Assembly (NCBI GenBank): GCA_946184125.1
Contig: CAMHEL010000001.1
Span: forward strand, 1 to 64,000
From: an uncultured Prevotellaceae bacterium
GTDB lineage: Bacteria > Bacteroidota > Bacteroidia > Bacteroidales > Bacteroidaceae
DNA length: 64,000 bases
Reading direction: 5' to 3'
Below are positions 55,701 to 63,173 of this stretch, one piece after another; position 1 is the stretch's first letter, and every line of letters begins with the position of its first letter. The notes under the pieces were generated by a model. That model was given only the letters and a program-made list of their open reading frames with translations. It made no database searches and was not told the origin of the DNA. The position numbers were made by a program, and so were the translations under genes.

Positions 55701-57448
55701 CTAAGAACAAAAACACCTTCGAGAAGGAAATCACCATCCCTGGCGACTCATCCATCGTGGTGACACACAGCAAGAAGAGCAAGAGGCTCGTCGTCTCGGC
55801 TAAGTCGAAAGACGGAAAGAACATCAACGTGAAATACAAGGTGGTGGACGACAACAAGATAAAAATCACCAACAAGGGCGACTCTGCTGTCACCATGAAA
55901 CTCAGTGTCACACCCAAACAGCCGCTCGACGACAAGACTTGGTACAAGACCACACAGGTCTTCGCCAGGGCGCTCATGATGGTGAGAAGCATCAACCTCT
56001 CCTACCGCGACCAGCGCTCAATGTCCATCTCAGGCTTCATGCCTGTCATAGGAAACGCTTTCGGACAGCATCGGGGCGATATCCTCAGCCCGGGTCTTGA
56101 CTTCGCTTTCGGACTCACCGACGTGGACTACATCAAAAAAGCCCACGACAATGGATGGCTGCTCAGCAACGACGCCCTCGCTACAGAGCCGGCTGCCACC
56201 AACAGCACAAAAGACCTCCAGCTCAAAGTGACGCTGGAACCGGCAAAAGACCTGAAAATCGACCTCAACGCATCAAGGACCGAGACCGATGCCAGAAGAA
56301 TTCAGTATATGTACGCCGGCTCGCCAACCATGCGAAGCGGCCAGTTCACCATGACAACCATTTCGCTAAGAGGGGCTTTCGAGAGCACGGGAAATGCTAC
56401 CGATGGATACCATTCATCCACTTTCGAGAAGTTCTGCACCTCGCTCGAGGGATTCAAGTCGCGTGTGGAGCAAAGGTATGCTGGGGCTACCTATCCCGCG
56501 GGTACCACTCTCGCCGGACAGGAATTCGACCCGGCTAACGGAGGCGTTGGCATCTATAGCGCGGATGTCATGATACCGGCATTCCTCGCTTCATATACCA
56601 ATATCGGAGGTAACTCGCTCGACCTCTTCCCAACAATCACAAAACTGCTGCCCAACTGGACCATACGATACAGCGGACTGAGCAAGCTCACACCTTTCAA
56701 AGAGTGGTTCAAGAGTGTCAACCTCAACCATTCCTATAAGAGCATCTTCTCCATAGGATCATACGCCAGCTTCTCTTCGTGGCAGGAATATATGGGCGAC
56801 CTCGGATTCATCACTGATGCAACAACTGGTAATCCGGTGCCATCGAGCATGTTCAATATCTCAACAGCAAGCATCAACGAGCAGTTCTCACCACTGCTCG
56901 GAATAGATGTCACTTTGCAGAACAACCTCACCTGCAAACTCGAGTACAAATCGACAAGGGTTATCAACCTCAGCACCACCAGCGTGCAGCTCAATGAGAA
57001 CACCTCCAACGACTGGGTGATTGGAATGGGATACAAAATCAACGACTTCAAACTCTTTGGGGGCGGAAGCTCATCGCACCGGAAGGTGAAAGGCTCAAAG
57101 AAGAAAGGTAAAGGCGATGGCGACGACAGCGACGACAACAAGCAGTCGAGCAGGCAGAACAGCAGAACCAACAGCAAGAATTTCAACCATGACCTCAACA
57201 TGCGCTTCGACTTCTCTTACCGGAAACAGGCCAGCATCACACGCGACATCGCAACCATGACCAGCCAGGCCAGCAGCGGTAACACTGCTTTCAAATTCTC
57301 ATTCAGTGCCGACTACACTCTTTCGAAACTGATGACCATGACGTTCTACTACGACCAGCAGACCAATACGCCGCTGCTCACAAGCAACAGCTATCCCACC
57401 ACTACAAGAGACTTCGGCTTGAGCCTCAAGTTCTCGCTCACAAGATAA
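49754..57448 (+). CDS. sprA: SprA/Sov, outer-membrane translocon of the type IX secretion system
   Basis: This is a 2564-residue outer-membrane protein. The start at 49754 gives the signal peptide 'MKVIQRIIGTIIVLCAISVMAG'. The length and motifs of the SprA family are present ('DMHFDLGPAEKIFGPGGVR', 'FTPFEIDVADYEENRHFFL', 'YPSERGPYNFNP'), with a barrel end 'DFGLSLKFSLTR'. SprA forms the 36-strand pore through which T9SS cargo leaves the cell. Three low-complexity charged inserts stand out: the N-terminus (about 30-90, with a duplicated 'QDDRTRQ'), about 1940-1980 ('KANQKANQKANQKGKKG') and about 2440-2475 (Lys/Asp/Ser). Other T9SS genes (porK/L/M/N and others) are not in the window. Confidence 0.93.
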   Translation: MKVIQRIIGTIIVLCAISVMAGNALSVPQDDRTRQQRRQQTNSPQDDRTRQRRQATPQQRIQADTNGDQSDDKKKDDKNDDKNKVNVTAQPIIDDDMEIPDSLLHPRWRIQRTSPVTDDDLSQGSADLQRPENMKQTVVYNDTLDRYIFGNKIAGTYVYAPTMMDYSEYFKWSEKQALRKFFQSKNEEAAKTKGKEKFDFTDMHFDLGPAEKIFGPGGVRIKTQGTAELKFGATFKNIDNPSLPIRNRKTTTMDFDEKINLSVNGKVGDKVNMNINYNTDATFSFDAQTMKLKYEGKEDEIIKLVEGGNVTFPGNSSLITGASALFGLRTDMQFGKLKLQTVISQKKSASGSVSSKGGVQFTPFEIDVADYEENRHFFLAKYFREKYDGAMKTLPNITTGITINRIEVWVTNKTGTANNTRNIIALPELGEAGASAPPANAANQIYSQMVSTYANAREIDQTSSVLDTRFVGGTDYEKLASARLLSSSEYTVNQALGYISLKTALQTDQVLAVAFEYTYGGVTYQVGEFASDVTDVTKCLFVKSLKNTSNNPQQSNWDLMMKNVYYLASNVEKDRFRLDIKFQSDTAGVYLTYLPEPQVKDQTLIKVIDADRLDNNMKTHANGYFDYVSGYTVTNGRVFLPKVEPFGSYLYNYLVSKGVAAQAAEKYSYTELYDSTKTVARQIAEKDKFILTGQFRGSSSSVISLGAYNVPQGSVVVTAGGVVLNEGSDYTVDYSAGEVTIINQSILDSGQKIDASYESNTDYGQTRKTMFGVNWEYDFTKNFQMSGTLRHLSEQALTTKVAMGAEPLNNTLWGVNLNWKKESQWLTNMLDKLPFLHLTQPSNISLTAEFAHLIAGQSHGTQDNASYLDDFENTKNTISVSEPTSWIISSVPTMFDEYKDKTGLTSGFNRSLLAWYNIDPLFTRRSSSLTPSHIKSDLDQLSNHYVREVYVRELYPNRDQSSYSGATSTLAVLNLAYYPSERGPYNFNPDLNAAGRFDRTENKWGGMMRKLDTNDFETANIEYIEFWLLDPFIYTSQKDNAAEYGGDFYINLGEVSEDVLRDGKKFQESGMAVDGSAKYTTTQWGKIPNQPTDNTYSFVTTSGARASQDVGFNGLTDSEEKTFESYQQFLTEIQGKVSPEVFDSIFNDPANDNYHYFRGSDYDQQQASILQRYKRINNPQGNSPDSDMRTESYDTSYKTTPDVEDINQDYTLNEYEKYYQYHVSIRPEDLVVGRNFIVDSRVGSGTLRNGERYDVTWYQFRIPLDRYEKKEGAISDFTSIRFMRMFLTNFKQPIVLRFGSLDLVYGEWRVYTQNLTNSVSNSGYMAVSAVNIEENNDKTPVNYILPPGISRVQDPTQPQLVESNEQALDIMVTNLGTGESKCVYKNTTLDLRQYKRLQMFAHANPFNENTTNLADNQLALFIRLGNDYKSNYYEYEIPLKLTPAGHYDKYSTSDKWTVWPEENMLDIPLSIFTALKKERNKAKAEGTASYNQLYTAYDEDKPSNKVSIMGNPSLGEVKTMIIGVRNLSGEVKSGEVWVNELRLKEYNNEGGWAAQGKLNVQLSDFGSINLGGSYRTEGFGGIEDGVAARAQDTYQNYTLTANLELGKFFPDKAKVSAPLYYSVSKEKTMPKYNPLDTDMELDDAFEAMDKRERDSVEAIVVTKATSTNFSLSNVRVGIATKGHPMPYDPANFSFTYSHSHSHTAGETTIYENDDRWNGQLSYSWTPVYKTWEPFKKLKSKSKWLEIAKKFGLNYLPQNITFNTDIKRSYYELQERDVDNLEGAQLPITFNEQFLWNRDFSIRWDFTKNLHLSFQSATHAEIEEPYTPINKDLYPDHYEAWKDSVWTSIKNMGEPLDYAQTFSASYKVPLNLIPIFDWLTTDVTYNSNYSWVRGTKLEDGTTLGNTISNGRTLNINGNFNLQKLYDHVPFLKKANERFNKSSSNRNNQRNKANQKANQKANQKGKKGEDDKQKAEDDKQKAQLPKNKNTFEKEITIPGDSSIVVTHSKKSKRLVVSAKSKDGKNINVKYKVVDDNKIKITNKGDSAVTMKLSVTPKQPLDDKTWYKTTQVFARALMMVRSINLSYRDQRSMSISGFMPVIGNAFGQHRGDILSPGLDFAFGLTDVDYIKKAHDNGWLLSNDALATEPAATNSTKDLQLKVTLEPAKDLKIDLNASRTETDARRIQYMYAGSPTMRSGQFTMTTISLRGAFESTGNATDGYHSSTFEKFCTSLEGFKSRVEQRYAGATYPAGTTLAGQEFDPANGGVGIYSADVMIPAFLASYTNIGGNSLDLFPTITKLLPNWTIRYSGLSKLTPFKEWFKSVNLNHSYKSIFSIGSYASFSSWQEYMGDLGFITDATTGNPVPSSMFNISTASINEQFSPLLGIDVTLQNNLTCKLEYKSTRVINLSTTSVQLNENTSNDWVIGMGYKINDFKLFGGGSSSHRKVKGSKKKGKGDGDDSDDNKQSSRQNSRTNSKNFNHDLNMRFDFSYRKQASITRDIATMTSQASSGNTAFKFSFSADYTLSKLMTMTFYYDQQTNTPLLTSNSYPTTTRDFGLSLKFSLTR

Positions 57449-57459
57449 AACTCAAACTC

Positions 57460-58701
57460 ATGAACGCAAAATATTGTCAACACATATATCGATACCTGTT
57501 CCTTCTTGTCACTGCTTGCTCCTCTGCCGTCGTGTCGGCGCAGATTGTGGAGACCGGTGACTATGCCGCTCCACAGCAGACTGCCACCTATGAGAACCCA
57601 TGGGCTAACAACCTACGTGTAAGGCTCGAGAACATGATGAGCGACGAACTGCTCCAGACCACACAGCTCGGCATGATGGTCTACGACCTCAACGAGAATG
57701 AGATCATCTTCACACATAACGAGAAGCACAGGATGAGGCCGGCGTCGGTGATGAAACTTGTCACGTCCATCACTGCCCTCGATATGCTCGGAGGTGATTA
57801 TGGCTATTATACCAGCATCTGCTACAAGGGGACATTGGAGGCCGACACTCTGCGTGGATATCTCTACTGCGTGGGGGGATTCGACCCTACCACAACCACC
57901 GACGACATACGCGACATGGCACGTGAGGTAAGGCGATTTGGTATCGCTCATATCGATGGCGTCATCGTTGCCGACCTCACCATGAAGGACACGCTGACCT
58001 TCGGAAGCGGATGGTGCTGGGACGACGAGAACGACCGCCTCACACCTCTCCTCGTCGACAAGAAAGACCAGTTCCTCTCTGTCTTCATGCGACAGCTGCG
58101 AGAGGCGGGGGTCTCACTCAGTGTCACACTCGGAAAGGGAAAGGTTCCCCAGGGATGCACAGAGGTATGCCGCTTCCGAACAGACATCGACAAGGTGCTC
58201 ACCAAGATGATGAAAAAGAGTGACAACCTATATGCCGAGTCCATGTTCTATCAAATCGCTAAGGCCAACACAACCAAGGAGGGCAAGGCGGCTGATGCTG
58301 AAGGTGCCGTCAAAAGACTCCTCTATCGACTCGGACTTGACCCAAAAAGCTATACCATCGCCGATGGCAGCGGACTGTCGCTCTACAGCTATATCACAGC
58401 ACAGATGATTGTCAGACTGCTCCGGCATGCCTATGACAACCGGGAAATCTTCGGGCATCTTTACCCGGCGCTACCCATCGCTGGCGTCGACGGCACCCTC
58501 GAGAACCGTATGAAGACGGGGCCATGCCGGGGAAACGTTCATGCCAAGACGGGGACCGTGTCGGGTGTCTCCACGCTTGCCGGCTACTGCACTGCAAGTA
58601 ATGGCCATCTACTCTGCTTTGCCATTCTCAACCAGGGCCTCATCAAGTCTTCCGATGGGCGGGCCTTCCAAGACAGGGTCTGCGAAGTATTGTGTAAATA
58701 G
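57460..58701 (+). CDS. dacB: D-alanyl-D-alanine carboxypeptidase/endopeptidase (PBP4, peptidase S13)
   Basis: This 413-residue exported penicillin-binding protein has a signal peptide ending 'AVVSA'. The catalytic motifs are 'PASVMKL' (SxxK, Ser about residue 95), 'KKSDNLYAE' (SxN, about 256) and 'HAKTGTVSG' (KTG, about 365). It is somewhat shorter than E. coli PBP4, with a small inserted domain between the first two motifs. It trims or cleaves peptidoglycan cross-links in the periplasm. It follows sprA by 11 bp and is probably co-transcribed with it. Confidence 0.93.
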   Translation: MNAKYCQHIYRYLFLLVTACSSAVVSAQIVETGDYAAPQQTATYENPWANNLRVRLENMMSDELLQTTQLGMMVYDLNENEIIFTHNEKHRMRPASVMKLVTSITALDMLGGDYGYYTSICYKGTLEADTLRGYLYCVGGFDPTTTTDDIRDMAREVRRFGIAHIDGVIVADLTMKDTLTFGSGWCWDDENDRLTPLLVDKKDQFLSVFMRQLREAGVSLSVTLGKGKVPQGCTEVCRFRTDIDKVLTKMMKKSDNLYAESMFYQIAKANTTKEGKAADAEGAVKRLLYRLGLDPKSYTIADGSGLSLYSYITAQMIVRLLRHAYDNREIFGHLYPALPIAGVDGTLENRMKTGPCRGNVHAKTGTVSGVSTLAGYCTASNGHLLCFAILNQGLIKSSDGRAFQDRVCEVLCK

Positions 58702-58730
58702 AGCGATACCACCAAAAAAGACGAAGTTCT

Positions 58731-58762
58731 CCCCGTTCCGTTTGTTGCGATGTCATCGCAAC
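58731..58762. repeat. REP-like 32-bp element, copy 1
   Basis: CCCCGTTCCGT is followed by a GTTGCGATG/ATCGCAAC inverted repeat. The element recurs at 59800-59831 with 30 of 32 bases identical. It lies in the 99-bp gap between the convergent dacB and the Tudor-like gene. Confidence 0.7.
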
Positions 58763-58800
58763 AACAATCCATCGCAACCATAATCCCTCAATGATAAGGT

Positions 58801-59658
58801 CTATTCCAGGACCTTGGTGACGTCGGCGATGCTCATCGACTCTACGCTGCTGCTGTTTTCGCGTTTTACGAACACATGGCCGGTGAGTTCATCAACTGCT
58901 GTCACGACATATCCTGGACGATATGTACTGACCCATGTAGCCCATACCTTGTCGCCAACCTTTATTTTCTCCTTGAAGGGAATGAGCCGAACGTCGGCCT
59001 TGTCGTATGCCATTATCTTGCTGGCGAAACCCAGGACAAGCACTTTGTCACCATCAACATGGACGAGCGTCGCTTTCAGCCACTCGTTGTCTTTCTTGAT
59101 GGCTACTTGTGCACCGCTCTGCCACTGACCGTCTTTGAGGACTGCGAACGTCCCTGGCTTCAGGGTCTCTCCCTTTCTTTTCTCCGTCAGTGTGGGACTT
59201 TCCGGATTATCGGGCCATCTCATGTCCAGATAGCATACTTTCGGCTCCTTGGGGTTCTTGTCATCTACGACGATTGCCCGCTGAAGGCCGCTGCCCGACT
59301 GCCACCATGTCAGTAGCACATCTCCTTTTTTCGCTTTTGCACTCTTGGGTAGGGGGATGATGAGCGAGTTGGGCATCTCCACCACTTTGCCGTAATTGTT
59401 GAGCACCGACTTCTCTTCGCCAACCTCTTTCACGGTGGTGTCGTAGAAGATGAGTATGGCCTCTTCCAGCGGTTTGCCCTTCTCCAACGAACTGGGATAG
59501 TATGTGAATGGGCTTAGCACGGTCTGGCCTGCATCCATCTTTAGTTTCACACCTTGTGGAAAATCCCACGGCCAAGTGGCATCTTCTTTGTCTTGGGCAA
59601 TTGAAGGCATCACGATGGCAATGGCCATCATCAGCAGAAGTGTCTTTACTGTTTTCAT
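58801..59658 (-). CDS. Secreted protein with Tudor/SH3-like repeats, function unknown
   Basis: This 285-residue protein has a signal peptide ending 'MPSIAQ'. The start at 59658 was chosen because the upstream in-frame ATG precedes the -7 box. From about residue 110 it shows three strand-rich units that each read like a small SH3/Tudor-type barrel: 'KKGDVLLTWWQSGSGLQRA', 'GAQVAIKKDNEWLKATLVHV' and 'KVGDKVWATWVSTYRPGYVV'. I know no named family. Tudor/agenet-like folds bind proteins or nucleic acids, but an exported one more likely binds envelope proteins. The gene has its own strong promoter. Confidence 0.65.
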   Translation of the reverse strand: MKTVKTLLLMMAIAIVMPSIAQDKEDATWPWDFPQGVKLKMDAGQTVLSPFTYYPSSLEKGKPLEEAILIFYDTTVKEVGEEKSVLNNYGKVVEMPNSLIIPLPKSAKAKKGDVLLTWWQSGSGLQRAIVVDDKNPKEPKVCYLDMRWPDNPESPTLTEKRKGETLKPGTFAVLKDGQWQSGAQVAIKKDNEWLKATLVHVDGDKVLVLGFASKIMAYDKADVRLIPFKEKIKVGDKVWATWVSTYRPGYVVTAVDELTGHVFVKRENSSSVESMSIADVTKVLE

Positions 59659-59700
59659 CTTTTTCCAATTAGTATTGTGTAATCCAAAGTCAATCATGGA

Positions 59701-59732
59701 CAAAGGTACACATTTTATGCGAACTTTCCAAA
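59701..59732 (-). promoter_or_regulatory. Promoter of the Tudor-like secreted protein gene
   Basis: The minus strand has TTTG (59729-59732), a 20-nt spacer and TACCTTTG (59701-59708). The start codon is 42 nt downstream. Confidence 0.7.
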
Positions 59733-59799
59733 AATACGAACTCATTTGTCTATCATGCGGACGTGAAAATAATGCGAGAGTACCCAAAGTCGGAACCCT

Positions 59800-59935
59800 C
59801 CCCGTTCCGTCTGTTGCGATGTTATCGCAACTATGGATATGTATTAGAAGGACGGAGTTTTTGATCCGTTTTTTGTAAGGGCATAGTTGAGTGTATCAGA
59901 GGGACGGTGTATCAGAGGGACGGGGAATTTGATAT
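59800..59935. repeat. Cluster of REP-like elements
   Basis: This stretch holds copy 2 of the 32-bp element (59800-59831), then a 40-bp element (59850-59889) found again without change at 63134-63173. A short tandem of TATCAGAGGGACGG follows (about 59897-59930). The 424-bp gap between the divergent genes holds no other feature except the two promoters. Confidence 0.7.
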
Positions 59936-60015
59936 ATGAAACACTGGCTCGGAGTTATTGTATCACGGGAATAATGGAGAAAAATCATGTTCCGGTAGTC
60001 TTTTTTATGAGATAA

Positions 60016-60047
60016 TTTGCTAATTCAACATTATTTCTATATTTTTG
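60016..60047 (+). promoter_or_regulatory. Promoter of the 149-residue secreted protein gene
   Basis: TTTG (60016-60019), a 20-nt spacer and TATTTTTG (60040-60047), followed by C, match the Bacteroidetes consensus. The ATG is at 60083. Confidence 0.7.
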
Positions 60048-60082
60048 CAAGGTATTGTAAAAACTTATTAAATCATATAACT

Positions 60083-60532
60083 ATGAACAAAATCTTCACC
60101 ATTTCTCTTGCCTTATTCTTGTGCTTTAACGTAATGGGTTCTTCTATTACCGAAAACCCGAAAGAGGAAGCCATTTCACGTCAAGACGCGGCTATTTGTT
60201 GGTTTTATCTTAAGGGTACCATAGGTAAAAATAATGTTAGAATGTATCTTGCAGCACCCAATGACAATTTCTTAGGTCAATATTTTTATGTTTCGCAGGG
60301 TTTTTACAACCAAATTGATTTGAAACAATCATATTATGATATAGATACGGGTCATTTGATTATTAATGAATATGTTAATGGTATGAGGACAGGAAAGTTT
60401 GATGGTTTTTTAAGAGATGGTGGTGGCGAAGGATGCAGTGCGGTATACACTGGTACTTTTACCAATTTTAATGGTAAAAGATTCAAATTCAGATTGTATG
60501 ATGATCCTATGTCACCATATTTGGACGATTAA
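60083..60532 (+). CDS. Small secreted hypothetical protein
   Basis: This 149-residue protein has a signal peptide (1-22, 'ISLALFLCFNVMGSS'). The mature part is strand-rich and aromatic ('WFYLKGTIGKNNVRMYL', 'YFYVSQGFYNQIDL', 'GTFTNFNGKRFKFRLYD'), a pattern seen in Bacteroidetes proteins that are often associated with predicted lipid- or inhibitor-binding barrels. I recognise no named domain. The gene is AT-rich compared with the core genes. A frameshifted reading frame follows. Confidence 0.6.
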   Translation: MNKIFTISLALFLCFNVMGSSITENPKEEAISRQDAAICWFYLKGTIGKNNVRMYLAAPNDNFLGQYFYVSQGFYNQIDLKQSYYDIDTGHLIINEYVNGMRTGKFDGFLRDGGGEGCSAVYTGTFTNFNGKRFKFRLYDDPMSPYLDD

Positions 60533-60590
60533 ATCTTCTTATTAGAAAATCTTATTTCAATAGCATTTTTTATTCATAAACATTATAATT

Positions 60591-60814
60591 ATGAAAAGCT
60601 CAAATCAATTATAAAAGACAAATATGATATGTATCAAGTAGAGTCCGCAGAATCGTCTCATAAGATTTTTGTAATGTATTGTCGTGAGAGTAATAGCAGA
60701 AAGGTCCTATTGTATTACTATGACCCAAATCCGGACAAAAAAGATGTAAAATATGTAGTAGATTTACAATATAGAGACATATCTATTTATAAAGATCCTA
60801 GTGATGAATTGTAA
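60591..60814 (+). pseudogene. Frameshifted small gene
   Basis: An ATG at 60591 after an AT-rich leader is followed by AAAA and a quick stop in its own frame. The neighbouring frame continues open from CTC at 60599 to a TAA at 60812-60814 and encodes 'LKSIIKDKYDMYQVESAESS' and a strand-rich charged tail ('FVMYCRESNSRKVLLYYYD'). One extra A in the run would join them into an about 75-residue protein beginning 'MKKLKSIIKDKYD'. Either the gene is decayed or the base is a sequencing error. An alternative is a short protein starting at the internal ATG at 60629. Function unknown. Confidence 0.5.
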
Positions 60815-60975
60815 AAATGAAAACGTGTGCGGATCACGGGAAATTGCGAAAGACGGGGACGGTGTTTTTGTTTCAATTATTTGAAAGCTATTATTTTCTA
60901 TTGGAGCATTTTACTGTCAAATCAAGTTTGTCATTCCTATAAAAATCTAATTTTGCAAATTATTGGTAAGAAGAT

Positions 60976-61041
60976 TCACAATTTTTGTTCTTCGGTCAAT
61001 GCATTAGGAAGTTTCGATAAAAGCAAGTCATTGATATTAAT
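60976..61041 (-). pseudogene. Degenerate duplicate of the 3' end of the AlbA_2 gene
   Basis: On the minus strand this encodes 'ININDLLLSKLPNALTEEQK' and a final L before a stop. It matches 'AEINELLLDKLPDALTEQQK' and I near the C-terminus of the neighbouring AlbA_2 protein at 14 of 21 positions. Upstream the similarity stops at once. It is therefore a fragment from an old duplication or a lost paralogue. Between it and the intact gene (61120-61256) lie short repeats of the type GCAAACTTCACGCAAACTTC. No other gene is seen from 60815 to 61256. Confidence 0.6.
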
Positions 61042-61256
61042 GAGGAAAGAGGAATCGGGGGATAGCAAATGGATTGAAATGTTAGAATTAAGAACGAATT
61101 CCATAGGTTGACTTAGTTCTCTTAAAGTTCTCTCAAAGTTCACATGTACTTCACGCAAACTTCGCGCAATTGATTTTTTGAATTCTACTGAAAACGAAGT
61201 ACTTACAAAAATACTGTGCGCAAACTTCACGCAAACTTCACGAAATTTGCGCGAAC

Positions 61257-62954
61257 TCATACTAACTTCCAAAGTTTCTTTTCGCAGAGTTTGATTTTAC
61301 CAGCATTGCGTAAATTCATAAGCAAATGTCCAATCTTTGTTATTTTCTGCTGTTCCGTCAATGCATCGGGTAGCTTGTCTAAAAGCAATTCGTTGATTTC
61401 TGCTCTTCCCTTCTTGCCGTGCTGCGCAAGATAGTTGATGATAAGGTCCTTGTAATAGTTGTCATCAAAGCCTTTGTTCTTGGTGTATTTAGCTTCTTGT
61501 CCTGTGGCTTTGGCAACACTTTTGGCAAAATAGAGGGCGTTCTTTCGGCCTTCAACAAGTTTGCGCTTTCTCAGATAGGCAATCTCGTCGTTGCTCAATG
61601 GGCGATGCAGTTGCACCCTGCTCAGCATCTCAATTTCAAGCAGACTGAGTGACTTATCCCTTGTCAAGAGCATGGCATAGTCGACGTCCACCACCTTGCC
61701 AATAATGGTCACCTTCACGCGGTTCTCGCTGATATCATAATCGGGCATAGGGAACAGTCTGTCTCGTTGTTTGTTGAACATACGCCTGATACCACTGCCT
61801 ATCGTGTCCACTTGCCCCAATTCAACCATGGCATTCGCCAGCATTTTGTTCCTGTAATTCTCTTCGGGGGCGTCGTTTTCAAGCACACTCCTTATGCTGT
61901 TGGGGATGAAACTGCCAAGATTGCTGAAAATGAGCCTGTCTTCCTCTTCCACCACATTGATTATGCCATTGCACCGATAATTTTGGTGGGCAATGGCGTT
62001 GTTCAGGGCTTCTCGAATGATGAATGGGTCATACGTATCAAATTCCTCTGGAACCAAAGTGAGGAGGGCTGGATTCATGTAGCGGTATTTGAAATTGCGT
62101 ATTTTATGATACACTTTCTCTGTCGCCAGAATCAGAGGACATGTTTCGATGGAGAAATCACGTTCATTGCCAGTGGAATCCTTATATATCCACCTGATGC
62201 GTGCCACGGCAGGTGATATGAGATACTCGCTCTCAGAACGGCCCAACAGCAAAACGGCGGTATTTGTTATTTTGCCTTTGAGCGTTATCTTGGCCTTGTT
62301 GAGAAACGTCTCATCATCCCAGGTTATCATCTCCTCTGCCAACTTCTCGTGCTTTGTGGCATACAGTTCACGTGCCTTCAGAATAGCTTCAGGATCGAGG
62401 TCATCCAATGTGGCACCATCCACTATCTCGGCACTCCAATCCTTTGCCGAGAGATAAATCTGGCGGATATAGCCGGGGAAGTCCTTGAGTTTTGTCAGGT
62501 TGCTGCCTATGCGAACATAGGAAATGCCCTTGAAGTTGACCGGTTCTCCTGCGGCTGCCTGTATTTCGAAGATGACGATATGAAGATTGCTGTCACCATT
62601 ATAGTCGAACTCTTCAATGTCGAAAGGAATGATGGGTGAGCAGTTCTTTCTCAACCACAATTCATAATCCTGGTTGCCATACTTGGTGGAAGGCATCCGC
62701 AGGTTGGTGCCCACCACCTTCCAAGAACCATCCTCCACTCCCAGTACTAAATAGCCATGAGACTTGTATTTCAGGCAGGCCGAGTTTGCCAGTCCTGAAA
62801 TGTAGTTGCCCACACCTTCGTAGGTGATGCTACGGTGTGACTCTCCTATGTTGGTCTTGAACTCCACCCATTCCGTTTCGCCGGCACTCTTGCGCTGGCG
62901 AGCCATCGACAGAAGTTCCTCCAATAGCCTATGCTGGTCTTCAAGGGTTCTCAT
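61257..62954 (-). CDS. AlbA_2 (Schlafen-like) and HATPase_c_4 domain protein
   Basis: This 565-residue cytoplasmic protein has an N-terminal AlbA_2 domain (about 20-150: 'EWVEFKTNIG', 'SHGYLVLGVEDG', 'GISYVRIGSNL'). A GHKL-type ATPase domain has the N-box 'REALNNAIAHQNY' (about 325-337) and 'LIFSNLGSFIP'. C-terminal winged-helix-like segments are at about 415-565. Proteins of this build are annotated as putative transcriptional regulators or RNA-binding proteins, and some lie in defence islands; no role can be fixed here. The start at 62954 is used because the upstream in-frame ATG precedes the promoter. Its 3' end is partly duplicated downstream. Confidence 0.82.
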   Translation of the reverse strand: MRTLEDQHRLLEELLSMARQRKSAGETEWVEFKTNIGESHRSITYEGVGNYISGLANSACLKYKSHGYLVLGVEDGSWKVVGTNLRMPSTKYGNQDYELWLRKNCSPIIPFDIEEFDYNGDSNLHIVIFEIQAAAGEPVNFKGISYVRIGSNLTKLKDFPGYIRQIYLSAKDWSAEIVDGATLDDLDPEAILKARELYATKHEKLAEEMITWDDETFLNKAKITLKGKITNTAVLLLGRSESEYLISPAVARIRWIYKDSTGNERDFSIETCPLILATEKVYHKIRNFKYRYMNPALLTLVPEEFDTYDPFIIREALNNAIAHQNYRCNGIINVVEEEDRLIFSNLGSFIPNSIRSVLENDAPEENYRNKMLANAMVELGQVDTIGSGIRRMFNKQRDRLFPMPDYDISENRVKVTIIGKVVDVDYAMLLTRDKSLSLLEIEMLSRVQLHRPLSNDEIAYLRKRKLVEGRKNALYFAKSVAKATGQEAKYTKNKGFDDNYYKDLIINYLAQHGKKGRAEINELLLDKLPDALTEQQKITKIGHLLMNLRNAGKIKLCEKKLWKLV

Positions 62955-62988
62955 AATGTCTCTAATTGTTTTTTTGGCTCTTTCGGTT

Positions 62989-63054
62989 GCAAAGATAGTG
63001 CAAATCGAGTGGAATGCAGAATAAAAGACGATTTTTATTCTCATTCCCGAGATG
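62989..63054 (-). promoter_or_regulatory. Promoter cassette copy 4 (diverged), upstream of the AlbA_2 gene
   Basis: The minus strand has TCTG (63017-63020), a 19-nt spacer and TATCTTTG (62990-62997), followed by C. The arrangement and many of the flanking bases (CGAGTGGAATGC, then ATTCCCGAGATG) follow the cassette at 46364 and 48458. Confidence 0.65.
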
Positions 63055-63133
63055 AAGCCTATCTTCGCCGAAGGCAAAGGTAACACTTTTTCTTTGAACC
63101 AGTCTATAGCGATAGAGAAATCTTGGATCACGG

Positions 63134-63173
63134 GGACGGAGTTTTTGATCCGTTTTTTGTAAGGGCATAGTTG
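63134..63173. repeat. 40-bp REP-like element, second copy
   Basis: This segment is identical over 40 bp to 59850-59889. It contains CGGA...TCCG followed by TTTTTT, a small terminator-like hairpin. The remaining gap to 63596 is AT-rich and holds nothing else except the promoter at 63486-63517. Confidence 0.75.
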
